Shown one piece after another: positions 1 through 8,917 of a DNA stretch of 25,023 nucleotides. Under the pieces are notes generated by a model, which worked only from the letters and a program-made list of their open reading frames with translations, ran no database searches and was not told where the DNA came from. The stretch is from Pelargonium nanum. Its lineage: Eukaryota > Streptophyta > Magnoliopsida > Geraniales > Geraniaceae. Made by a program: the position numbers and the translations under genes. Numbering within the stretch: the stretch's first letter is position 1; the number at the start of each line of letters is the position of its first letter. The DNA lies in contig JAYMTF010001247.1 in assembly GCA_036897485.1 (NCBI GenBank), forward strand, positions 1 to 25,023, written 5' to 3'.

Positions 1-93
1 AGGAACAGAGAGAGTATTGTATGGTATCGGATTGAGAACCTCTTGCTTCTCTGGAGCTCTCTCCAGTTTGATATTTAAAACGGTCGGACCGGC

Positions 94-157
94 ACGTACT
101 CACGTATCTTTATAAATCTGGGCTTACGTTATTTGGGCTTGTCTCCTTTCTGGGCCT
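94..157 (-). promoter_or_regulatory. Candidate promoter of a gene to the left: three Site II motifs and a TATA-like box
   Basis: Three TGGGCY motifs (Site II type, common in plant housekeeping promoters) lie at 119-124, 134-139 and 151-156, spaced 15 to 17 bases. A TATA-like TTTATAA is at about 110-116 and two ACGT cores lie in 94-107. The order (Site II upstream, TATA nearer the left edge) fits a gene transcribed leftward whose body is outside the window. No coding exon is visible in 1-93, so the target gene is inferred. Confidence 0.35.
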
Positions 158-425
158 TCGCTTTGATGATGCAATATGTACGATCACAATATTCATAATT
201 AACTAATTAATTATGCATAAATACTATGACTACATTTGGATTAATTTTTTTGATGATTGTTATTATTATTTTTGTTTTGAAAGGTTGATGATTGATATTG
301 TCATTATCTTCAATCTCATTGTAATTATTGTCATGACGATTGAACGTTTGAAAGTTGGTTAATACCTTTGAATCATAAAAGTTATATGAAATAATTTTTT
401 TAATCTCAATAAGACATGCAAGCAT
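158..425. other. AT-rich intergenic DNA, nothing recognised
   Basis: The sequence is AT-rich. The short open frame here has asparagine/isoleucine-rich low-complexity content typical of non-coding AT-rich DNA. No gene, RNA or repeat boundary was seen. Confidence 0.5.
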
Positions 426-660
426 AAAGGCATTGATCAACTCTTCCCAAACATTCGATCGTCATGCATCAAAGGTATGAATCAACTCCACTAAAAAAGT
501 TCAAGTGGCATACCTCGTGAAGACATGGATCAATTCTCCTCGGTCACCATGCCTCGAAGGCATGTATCAACTTCACCCACTGCCACTGGTCCAATTGTTG
601 TGGCATGTCGAGGCACATTGGGCAATATCCTCAAAGGCATGTATCAGCTTTTGTGATTTC
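426..660 (+). repeat. Diverged tandem repeat, unit about 38-47 bases
   Basis: A motif of the form AAGGCATGNATCAAC recurs at about 426, 471, 518, 555 and 633, each copy followed by variable sequence that often ends in CATGCCTCG or similar. Spacings are about 45, 47, 38 and 77 bases, the last fitting two units. Copies are too diverged for a simple microsatellite. The 63-residue open frame over it looks incidental. Confidence 0.5.
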
Positions 661-1079
661 CTATTGATCGATATCTCATTCTCACGCTTGAGGTAATATC
701 CCAATAATACATCTGAAGTCTTAATTTTTGGTGTGTTGCCTCGTGCACGTCACAGTCCGAGACTCCAAATTTGAAACTCAAACGAATTCAATCTTAAAAC
801 AAAATACTTAGAAAAGTTGCCTAACACGTGGATAAAATGACAAACAAATTTAGTGCGCACGATCTTACCAAATCAGAACAGACGCATCACTAACAATATT
901 ATATTTTAGTTTAAGAATAAAATTTCAGAATAATATATAGGGTTAAATAATTGTTTTTTTTTACACCAAATCTTGATGATGCCAATAATTTGTTGTGAAA
1001 TTAATTTATGTTGAGAGTAAAGAGTATCTATCTAATATAATATGGAGCGAAGTCTAGACGAAAAAAAAAATTGAATTTA
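661..1079. other. Intergenic DNA, nothing recognised
   Basis: AT-rich sequence with no recognisable coding, RNA or repeat structure before the target duplication of the downstream Mutator-like element. Confidence 0.5.
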
Positions 1080-1088
1080 TTTAAATAA
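1080..1088 (+). repeat. 9-bp target site duplication, left copy
   Basis: TTTAAATAA immediately precedes the GGG terminus of the element at 1089. The identical nine bases follow the CCC terminus at 2257-2265. A 9-bp duplication is the hallmark of Mutator-superfamily insertion. Confidence 0.8.
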
Positions 1089-1329
1089 GGGAAAATTACA
1101 CATAGCTAGTGTGTATTATTGACTAAATACATCTAGCCCCCCTAAAGTATGGTGGTTGACACCTAACCCCCATAAACTTGTCATTAAACGGAATCTATTA
1201 ATTTTTGGATGAAAAATGCACCTCTTTCATCACATGCTAGGCATGTGATTTTCTATTTTTTTGAAATTTCCAAAATGCACTTCTTCGCCACATATTCAAT
1301 CAAAATGAAGAACAACGAACACTTGAACA

Positions 1330-1490
1330 CTCCGGCAAGCTCATGAGTTTTCCGGCAAATTTTTTGCAGATTCCGGCAATCTCATTAATTTTTCAGCAAA
1401 ACTTTCGCAGATTCCGGCAAGCTGATGAAGAATTCGGCACTAATTTTGTAGATTCTGGCGAACTTATAAATTTTTCGGCGAAAATTAAAA
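1330..1490 (+). repeat. Subterminal tandem repeats inside the MULE
   Basis: A unit of about 40 bases built on GCAGATTCCGGCAA(G/T)CT followed by an ATGAATTTTTCGGC-like stretch recurs about three to four times. The short open frame across it has matching internal periodicity, so it is better read as repeat than gene. Subterminal repeats are common transposase-binding regions in class II elements; that role is inferred here. Confidence 0.5.
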
Positions 1491-1704
1491 CCCTTGAACT
1501 AAAATTCCAATCAAAATACAACAATCTCAACCAATTCAACATTTAACAAAAATAATACATCTTTTATTTCAAATTTGGGATCAAATTAATAACAATTTTT
1601 TTTTTACAAACAATGAACAAAGACATCACAAACCAATAATCACAAAAAATATTCTCAAATCTCATCACAAACCAAAAATCACAAACTAAAAATTTCAAAA
1701 AAAT

Positions 1705-2033
1705 TCAAAATGGAACTAGATTTGGTCTGGTATGGTCTCCACCGTCCAGATCTGTCTTCACCGGACCGGAGAGAGAGGAGCCAAGCCATTGTTGTGCTCG
1801 CCGGAGATGGAGAGCCATGTGCGTCAGCGTTGCCGTGCCTTGCCGTTGCAGCCGCCGGAGAAGAAACAACAATTGTGTGGCGGTTGCAGATCGGAGCCGA
1901 TAGACCACCATCTGCGCTGATCTTGGTTGCCAGGAAGTTATGTCGTTCTTCATGCCTTGCTTCGTTTTTGGAGACATCCAGCCGCCCCCGCCATCCATCT
2001 GGTTTGAGAGAGAGGTATGAGTTAGGGTTTTAA
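1705..2033. other. GC-rich cargo block of the MULE, possible captured host fragment
   Basis: This block is much richer in G and C than the AT-rich flanks of the element, and it is open on both strands (about 97 codons minus, 107 codons plus). Pack-MULEs often carry such GC-rich pieces of host exons. I do not recognise either translation and see no splice-consistent gene, so it is listed as possible cargo and not as a CDS. Confidence 0.35.
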
Positions 2034-2256
2034 GATTTGTTTTTTATTTTTTTTTAATTTTAGAAATAACTTAAGAACTTGTTTAGCTACTGAACAATTA
2101 TTATTGGGGGTATAATGGTATTTCCAACTAAAACTAACGGAAAAACTAACAGATCCGTTTAATTGTTACTTAATAGGGGCTATGTGTCAACAACAATACT
2201 TCAGGAGGCTAGATGTTTTTAGTTAACACTTCATAAGGATTAAGTGTAATTGACCC

Positions 2257-2265
2257 TTTAAATAA
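2257..2265 (+). repeat. 9-bp target site duplication, right copy
   Basis: TTTAAATAA, identical to 1080-1088, directly after the CCC end of the MULE. Confidence 0.8.
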
Positions 2266-2650
2266 ATATGAGTGTTAAATTATGGTCGGTTTTCCTCTAA
2301 CTCCTTTGAGAGAATTTTTTTAGTTTTTTTCCTCATCATTACAAAGCATAGTAAAAGCATCTAAGAAGCAAACAATGTGCTTGCTTTTACAACCTGCAAA
2401 TTTTTTAGGTGACACTATTTAATTAGACGTGTCAGCTCCAAAAGCATGTGAGAAGTGTTACCAAACAAGACCTAATACACGAGTTAAATGTTTTTTTTTT
2501 TTGAAACAAATACAAGAATTAAATGTTAGTAAACCTCCTTAAAAATAAAATGTTAGTGAACCAAATTATAATTAAATATTTTAGATGCTCATAGTATCGG
2601 TGACAATTACCCCTAATTTATTGGTTCCGGCGCCTGTTGCTGTTACCAAT
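2266..2650. other. Intergenic DNA upstream of the bZIP gene
   Basis: AT-rich sequence with no recognisable gene. A GACAATTACCCC stretch near 2604-2615 loosely resembles the inverted end of the GGG-AATT transposon termini seen elsewhere in the window, but no partner end was found. Confidence 0.4.
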
Positions 2651-2841
2651 AATTGGCCACACGCAACGCAACGATCAATTTTGATGTGGGTGGTTTCGTC
2701 TCAGACGAAAACGAAGAGTACGTGGATCGATTCCGATGTAATTCCCAGCTGAAAACCCAACTGAGTCCCAAAAAGCTCCCATCTTTTCCGATCATCAGAT
2801 CACTTCACAGATCGTCCCAAATTCCCCAAATTGCTCTTCAG

Positions 2842-2940
2842 GTACAATCATCATCGCTCATCTCCGTTTGTTTTCCTCTCCATAAAGCTCCAACTTGTCT
2901 CCTCCCATTTCCTTCAATTTTTCTGGTACCCAAATTCTAG
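2842..2940 (+). other. Possible 5' UTR intron of the bZIP gene
   Basis: CTTCAG|GTACAATC at 2841/2842 and a pyrimidine-rich tract ending TTCTAG|TTTAGGG at 2940/2941 would define a 99-base intron ending 14 bases before the bZIP start codon. The splice signals and pyrimidine content fit, but UTR introns cannot be confirmed by reading frame. Confidence 0.35.
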
Positions 2941-2954
2941 TTTAGGGTTTGAAA

Positions 2955-5900
2955 ATGGGTATCCAAACAATTGGATCTCAGAGCAACGGCCAGCTCCAGC
3001 CGCCGCATCTGCAGCCGTCCCCGGCGGCTCCGTTGTCGCGGCAGGGCTCCTGGTACAACCTCACTCTCGGCCAAGTCGAGGGCCAATTGGGGAAGCCGCT
3101 GGGCAGCATGAACCTCGACGAGCTGCTCAAGAATGTCTGGAGCGCGGAGGCCGCGAGCCTCTCCGTCGCGACGGAGTCGTCGTCGTCGGCGTCGTCGTCG
3201 CTGCAGCGGCAGGCCAGCCTGACGCTGGCCAGGGCTCTGAGCGGCAAGACGGTGGACGATGTGTGGAATGAGATCCTGCAAGGGCAGAGGAGGAGGTTTG
3301 GGGAGGAGGTGAAGAGCCAGGTTGGTGACCAGACGCTTTTTGAGGTCACGCTAGAGGATTTCTTGGTGAAGGCTGGGCTGTTTGCTGATCCTGCTATTGG
3401 TCCCGGTGCGGCGGAGGCTGTGATGCCGATTAGCTTTCAGCCTCCGCACCAGACGGGGATGTCTTCGATGTCATCCCCTTCCGTTGGTGCTTTGTCGGAC
3501 GCAACGGCCTCGTCTGGCCGGAAGAGGGATTCCTCGGATGCTTACGAGAGGAATTTGGAGCGGAGGTTGAGGAGGAAGATCAAGAACAGGGAGTCTGCTG
3601 CGAGGTCTCGAGCTAGAAAACAGGTGGGCTTTTCGAATTTGTTTACACATTTTATTGTTTAGCATTGTGTTTTTTGGACATTAACTGATAAATGTGGCAA
3701 TGTGCAGGCTTACCACAACGAGCTAGTGACCAAGGTTTCGCGGCTTGAGGAGGAGAATTTGAAGCTCAAGAGAGAAAAGGTAAGGGTTATTTGCTCATGT
3801 CATACTCTTTACATGTCCATTATCCATGTTGATGTAGAATTTATATTGTACTTAGTTTGCAAGTTCTATGCCATTTAGAAATATTTTCAAGGCTTTTCTT
3901 AAGTTACTTGGATGGCCATTACACACTTTGTGTAGATTTTATTGTGATAGACTTGTTCATTTTTTGTATAGTAGTTATCCCAGACTTTGTATTTTATGAA
4001 AATTGTTGTTTCCAAAGGGTCAATATGACCCAGTATCGAGAGATTTGTATTGCAGTATGAGAGATCTGTTCTGTAATTATCTTAAGAGTTTATGGATGGT
4101 TTTATTATCTGATCTGTTCCATAAATTTATATGGTTCAACCCACCTCAGCTTTACTATTGATATTTTGCACAACATAACACAAAAAATGAAACTTAATAT
4201 TGAGTTATCTAAAATATTTTGAAGACTATTGGGTTTGAATGTGTTCTAAGAATGTCTCCTAGAGTTCTTAATGAAATTGAGTGCTATGACATATACTCCC
4301 GCCGTCTCAAAATAAGTTTCTTGTTTCTTTTGAATTTTTGTCCCAAAATGAGCGTACTCTTTCCTTATTTGGGAAGTTGTGCATGAATCGTCGATGATAT
4401 CCTTATAATAAGTTAGTTAGTATCTCTTGAGTTTATTACAATACATTATCACGAGAATGCATGAACTTCTCAATTTTTCTCAAAACAAAAACAAGGGCAT
4501 TCATTTTGGGACGGAGGGAGTATTATATAAGAAGTTGGGCTCCCAAATATGTGACCATGTTATGAGATGGCTATTCTTTTTCTCTTCTGTGACTATTGGT
4601 GGAATGTGTCTTTTGAGTTGTTAAAAGTATGTGTTTGATCATTGATGCACATGTGCACTTAAGGCGCTATAATTTGTTTAACTTATTCATCATTGCAATT
4701 TGAAGAATTTTGCTATGCAGGATGTGTTGCCCCTAGGCTGGTAGAATAATATTCTGTATAATTGTTTGCTATACACTGCATACAGAGAGAAATCATTCTG
4801 ATTTTACTAATTTAGATGATATATTTCAGTGTCATTAAACTATGGTGATTGGTCATGTATGATTGCCATTGCTTTGTGAAATCCAAAATGAAGTCCTGAC
4901 ATGATTAAGCAGCTCTACTGACTAATTAACATGCTCAGATGAAATTTTGAGATACAATTGCACTGATTGTCATTATAAAGGCGACTATGTCATGAATAAT
5001 ATTGTCACAATGCCATGTATTATAATGTCTTGATTCCACGGATTTGTGTTGAATTTACTAAGATGGTGTGAAATATTACTAAGAAGCATATTTATTTATA
5101 TTTTTCAATCTGTCAGCCATGCATACGTGGCTTCTGGATTACCAGTTATGTTAGGTCTGAAAGTTTAACCTCAGCTTTGCACCTTTGTCTAGATTTTAGT
5201 TATAACACTGTTGCTGGTTGGTGATTTTAAGAATTAGATGTGTGGCTTGTCTTGATGATTATGAGTATGATGCTCGTTATTTATATAATAGCAGTCAACC
5301 CTTCCAAATCTGGGAACCAGCTTTTGAACTTCGAGCAGAATTCTGCCTCTAGAGAATATTCAGTAAAGGTTTGGTTGTTTAGAAGAAAAGTAGAAATATT
5401 TATTGGGGAAGTAGTTAATGTTGCATAGGATTTCCTGTATTGCAGAAAGGTTACATCTATATCCATATTGTAACAACCTTTTAAGAGTGACTGGGCCACT
5501 AGAGTCTTGCTTCTTTAATTTCAGACTGTGTTCACTAAATACGTTTTCGGGTGTATGATAGCAACCCACCCAGCCTTTGTTCAGATGAGGCAGGGACTTT
5601 GTTCGGAGCATTCTTGTTTTAAATTCTCTAGGTAGACCTCTTCAGTAAAAATACCGCCTCTTCAGTACTGGTTTTGTTGTTTTAGAAAATTTTGTTAGAA
5701 TCGGACTGGTCAGTTAGATTGGAATGGGATCCAATCTCCAGCCCGGTCCTGTTCTTACCTCAATAATAAGAGTTGAACATTTTGACATGAATTGATTTGA
5801 ATTGGCAAACTGGTCGAATTTTGTTCACAAAGAAAAAAGAAGAAAATGTCATGGCAAGACAGACCGGGTGAATCTGTCATTGATTTTAGAAAATGGGTAT

Positions 5901-6100
5901 ATGATGCTATCTGCTTTCACCATCTGCATTCGTGATGGGTTAGTGTATATGATATGCATTGGCAAATAGCATACCACTTCCCTACTCTTATAATGCTGGT
6001 TTGTTTTCTTTTATAGGAAATTGACGAGAAGATATTCCCAATGGACAACTTGCCTGAACCAAGATATCAGCTTCGAAGAACAAGTTCAGCATCGTTCTAA
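2955..6100 (+). CDS. Group A bZIP transcription factor, ABI5/AREB/DPBF-like
   Basis: Predicted nuclear activator that binds ACGT-core ABA-responsive elements as a dimer. Exons are 2955-3623, 3708-3779 and 6017-6100, joined in phase 0 by GT-AG introns, giving 274 residues. Group A hallmarks appear in order: a C1 region with the SnRK2-type site RQGS (R29-S32) followed by LGSMNLDELLKNVW; a C2 region with LQRQAS and KTVDDVWNEI; a C3 region with TLEDFLVKAG; the basic region with NRESAARSR (N211-x7-R219); a short zipper with leucines 229, 236 and 243; and the C4 tail QLRRTSSASF. The start ATG gives the MGIQT opening that I recall from this family. Intron 2 is long (2237 bases). Which group A paralogue it is cannot be settled by eye. 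Family assignment is firm. Confidence 0.95.
3780..6016 (+). other. Long second intron of the bZIP gene
   Basis: The 2237-base GT-AG intron (AAAG|GTAAGG ... TTATAG|GAAATT) separates the zipper exon from the short last exon. Apart from the MITE at 4294-4522 it is ordinary AT-rich intron sequence. Open frames in it match nothing I recognise. Confidence 0.85.
4294..4522. mobile_element. Stowaway-type MITE in bZIP intron 2
   Basis: The left end TACTCCCGCCGTCTCAAAAT and the right end ATTTTGGGACGGAGGGAGTA form near-perfect inverted repeats of the Stowaway/Tc1-mariner type (consensus CTCCCTCCGTCCC), bounded by TA as expected. The span is about 229 bases and non-coding. The left TIR has two substitutions against the consensus while the right is intact, suggesting a moderately old insertion. 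Confidence 0.85.
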
Positions 6101-6474
6101 CGTGTCTCCAAGTGTTAATAGTTTCATAGTTCCACCAAACGTAGCGTGCTAACCTGTTGGACTAGGCTGCTTGTAGCGTCTGCAGTAATGTGCACCAACC
6201 CCACCTGCCATTAGGTATTGGTTTACTTATATGTACATTTATAATTATAAATAGCTTGGAACTCACACAGGCACAAGAGTGCATGTTTATAAGTGTAGGC
6301 TCTGTTTGATTCATTCCCTTTTTCACTCTGTAGAAAAGCGAGAAGTTAGGTTATACTGTTTGTTTGAACATCACCGTGATTATATTATAATATGAACTAG
6401 CAACGGTATTTTCAGCAATAAATTGACGTTTTAACTTAAATTATGTATCATTTCATCTAAAAACATTCTTTCAA
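6101..6474. other. bZIP 3' UTR and downstream spacer
   Basis: Begins with the 3' UTR after TAA at 6098-6100. An AATAAA-like signal occurs in AGCAATAAATTG near 6415-6426. No further gene is seen. Confidence 0.4.
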
Positions 6475-6860
6475 GGGTAATTGCACATAATTATTTTGAA
6501 CTATCACATTTTAGGTGAGTATGTGGCACCACCCGGCGTGGGGTAATATGGATGCCCCTCGTTGTTTGGTGCATCATTCCTTTGTCTATGATGACCGGGA
6601 GGGCATGGCCCTTTATTACCACAGGCATTATAGTGTTGTTGTGTCCGACGATGATGAGAAAAAGGGGCTTGTCTTGTGATATCAACGAGGAGTTGCGGAT
6701 AGCTCCACAACGTGGGATGGTGAGGATTTGCCAAGAGGTTTTAAGTGAAGCGCACGGCTAGGCGTGGTGTAGCGCCAATGGCGCTTCACCACAAGGTCAC
6801 AACATAGGCCTTCATAAGGTGTGAGCCGCTTGTTAGCAGTAAACGCCTAGGTCTCTGTTC
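6475..6860. mobile_element. Truncated element with GGG-AATTGCACATA terminus and GC-rich interior
   Basis: Starts with GGGTAATTGCACATAA, closely resembling the termini of the MULE at 1089-2256, then passes into a GC-rich stretch (about 6520-6850) unlike the AT-rich flanks. No inverted partner end was found, so the right boundary is a guess from base composition. Open frames on both strands match nothing recognised. A hairpin of GTGAAGCGC (6745-6753) with GCGCTTCAC (6781-6789) lies inside. Confidence 0.35.
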
Positions 6861-7488
6861 TTTTTACTCCTTAAAGTGGTTCATTGACGTGGTAATCTAA
6901 TACACATTTCAGTCGTTAAATGAGTATGCGATATATAATTTTTCGTGTATCATCACATATACATCTTTAATTTTTTTGTAGAACTCCGTTGTACAAATAC
7001 ATATTCGAGGATTCATAACACTCATATATCAATTTCATTTTGGATTCACATTAAGGAAGCCCTTATTAGATAATTATCTACAAAATAGCACGGATGCATA
7101 GATAATTGAGTGTTATTACCGTTTGTTTAAAGAATTGAAAGATCAAACTGTTTTTTATACCATTTTCTTACAATTTACAAACGTAAATGTATGAGTGTGA
7201 AAAGTATAAATAATTTTTCTTCAAAAAGAAAAAAAAAAGTATAAACAATAAAGACAAGTTATTATGAGATTAGAGTTGGAGATAAGCTCAAGTCGTTTTC
7301 AGAAATGTCATTGTCACCTTCCTTCATTTATATATCTCTATATTATGAAATTTATCTAATAAATATGGTCAGCCAATTATTGTGACATTATCCTCAAACA
7401 TTTGCCTACTCTTCCTCAGCTGGTTTTCCGCAAATCTTAATTTCCTTTTATCCTTATCAACAAAACCACAAATATATTTTAAATTTTA
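6861..7488. other. AT-rich intergenic DNA, nothing recognised
   Basis: Low-GC sequence with stop codons in all frames. No gene, RNA or bounded repeat is visible. Confidence 0.5.
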
Positions 7489-7660
7489 GGGATAATTGCA
7501 TATGACTATTTTGTAATTGACTACCTCGTACTATTTTCGTAACTATTGACCACCCTATACTTTCAATTACTCTTTGAAATCTTCAACTGATAAAATAAAG
7601 TTGACGGTGTCCGGGTTCATATATGTGATCAATGAAAATGTCCGGGTTCATGTAGTTTAG
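7489..7660 (+). mobile_element. Isolated transposon-like terminus (GGGATAATTGCATATGA)
   Basis: GGGATAATTGCATATGACTA followed by alternating ...TTGACTACC... and ...TTGACCACC... text resembles the TIR region of the MULE at 1089. The phrase GTCCGGGTTCAT appears twice soon after (about 7609 and 7640). No opposite end was found nearby, so this is a fragment at best and its right limit is approximate. Confidence 0.3.
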
Positions 7661-8208
7661 ATGATGGTGAGTATAGAGGATCATGGCTCCGCAAAATGAA
7701 TGTACAAAGATTAGGATGATGACCTGGCGATTAGTGATTGGGTAAGACCAAAAAGTTAGTGAAAAAAGTGAAGGTTAGCACATCGCCAATCAATAATGAA
7801 GATCTTATCCACATGACAAGAATCATTCCCACTGCCACGTCCTCATCTCTTCCGCCGCCCCCACCCTCATTAACTATGTGCCCCCCTTATCTTACAAATT
7901 GTATTACTATTCTAATATTTTTCCATTAATATATTATATATTATTTTTGTGGAATGTTTATGTTCAAAAATGGCGATAGGTTATTGTTGAAATTGATGTA
8001 ATACGTGTCGTTGATGAAGTTAGTGCATGAAAAGAATAAATGATATTTGGTATTAGTTCGCTTTAACTCAATTATTTGATAGAACACAATTTATGTTTGT
8101 GAAACGGTTTACAAACGGGGTGACCAATACGAGTGCTAGATCCGTCAATTTAATGTCAAAAGTATTAGTTCTCGAGTTATTATTCAATGATATATATAGA
8201 ATAAAGTA
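7661..8208. other. Intergenic DNA, nothing recognised
   Basis: AT-rich sequence. A short proline-rich open frame around 7840 is low complexity and lacks gene context. Confidence 0.45.
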
Positions 8209-8214
8209 GAAAAT

Positions 8215-8477
8215 CTAATTTAGTCTCTAAACTTTATTGTTTTGATCCAATTTAATTTATGAAATTTTTTAACTAAAATAATCCTTTAACTATTTTGTTT
8301 TGACGTGATTTGGTTTATAGATTTTTTTGAACTAAAACGATCCATGAACTTTGATATTAGCTCTATAAGGGAAATGAACATTTATGGTCAATATTTGAAA
8401 ATTCAAAGATCATTTTAGGTCAAAAAAACTCGTAGATCAAATTGGATCGAAAACACAAAAACTTAGAAACTATTAAT
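8215..8477. mobile_element. 263-bp long-inverted-repeat MITE
   Basis: The left arm, with TTTAGTCTCTAAACTTTATTG then GATCCAATTT, is mirrored by the right arm, whose reverse complement reads AGTTTCTAAGTTTTTGTG then GATCCAATTT. The arms extend about 70 bases with gaps. GAAAAT flanks both sides (8209-8214 and 8478-8483) as a possible short target duplication. The 'TTTAGTCYCTAAACTT' type of end is common among plant non-autonomous DNA transposons. The superfamily is not certain. Confidence 0.6.
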
Positions 8478-8519
8478 GAAAATTTGATATTGAAGTAATG
8501 AAACAATGTGGTCATATCC

Positions 8520-8917
8520 ATAAAATAAAAGGTGGGCCCAGGCGAAAAGTCATTGGAAGCGCGTGTGGCACACCTAATTCCTTCTCTGGATTATTTTGTG
8601 TTCCAAATTTATAATCCAATCTCTATCTATCTGCAATGCAACAATCTCCCAAATATTGATTTTTTTGGATCGACCGTTTCGCGGCAGTCCCTTCCCGAGT
8701 GTCAATTCTCGTAAATAAACCCCAACACGAGTGTCATTTACCAAACCATTACCTGCACCACCACCACCACCTCGCCGCCGCTTGCACTGCACTTCTCTCT
8801 CTAAACTCCATTGTCGTCTCTGATCTCTTGCTTCCGGTTGTGGTGGTTCTGGTCGCTGTGCTGTAGATTGGTTGCGGATTTGGGCAGCAGATCTGTGGGA
8901 GGAGGCTGGTCTGGGAG
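8520..8917 (+). promoter_or_regulatory. Probable promoter and 5' leader of the SnRK1 beta gene
   Basis: TTTATAATCCAAT near 8608-8620 could supply TATA-like or CCAAT-type signals. A CACCACCACCACCACC run (about 8756-8771) and CTCTCTCTCT tract precede the start codon, typical of plant 5' leaders. No clear upstream gene lies on either strand. Assignment is by position only. Confidence 0.3.

Larger units (their letters stand above)
1089..2256. mobile_element. Non-autonomous Mutator-like element (MULE) with long TIRs
   Basis: The ends are inverted repeats of roughly 100 bases (left about 1089-1192, right about 2155-2256), about 70% alike by eye. Shared blocks include ATTACAC, ACATCTAGCC, GTTGACAC and ATTAAACGG. 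The termini are GGG...CCC and are flanked by the perfect 9-bp duplication TTTAAATAA. The 1168-bp interior has no transposase. It holds diverged tandem repeats near the left end and a GC-rich block at about 1705-2033. Size, TIR length and duplication length together fit a MULE mobilised in trans by an autonomous copy elsewhere. Confidence 0.8.

Noticed and set aside
1710..2033. A 107-codon open frame on the plus strand and a 97-codon frame on the minus strand
   Set aside because: Both lie inside the MULE, overlap each other, and match no family I recognise; GC-rich DNA lowers stop frequency. Kept only as possible captured sequence.
2978..3349. Long open frames antisense to and in other frames of bZIP exon 1
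   Set aside because: They are shadows of the GC-rich, strongly conserved bZIP exon and show low-complexity Arg/Ala/Ser content.
6552..6761. Open frame of 69 codons in the GC-rich island
   Set aside because: No family match, no intron signals linking it to other exons, and comparable frames on the other strand.
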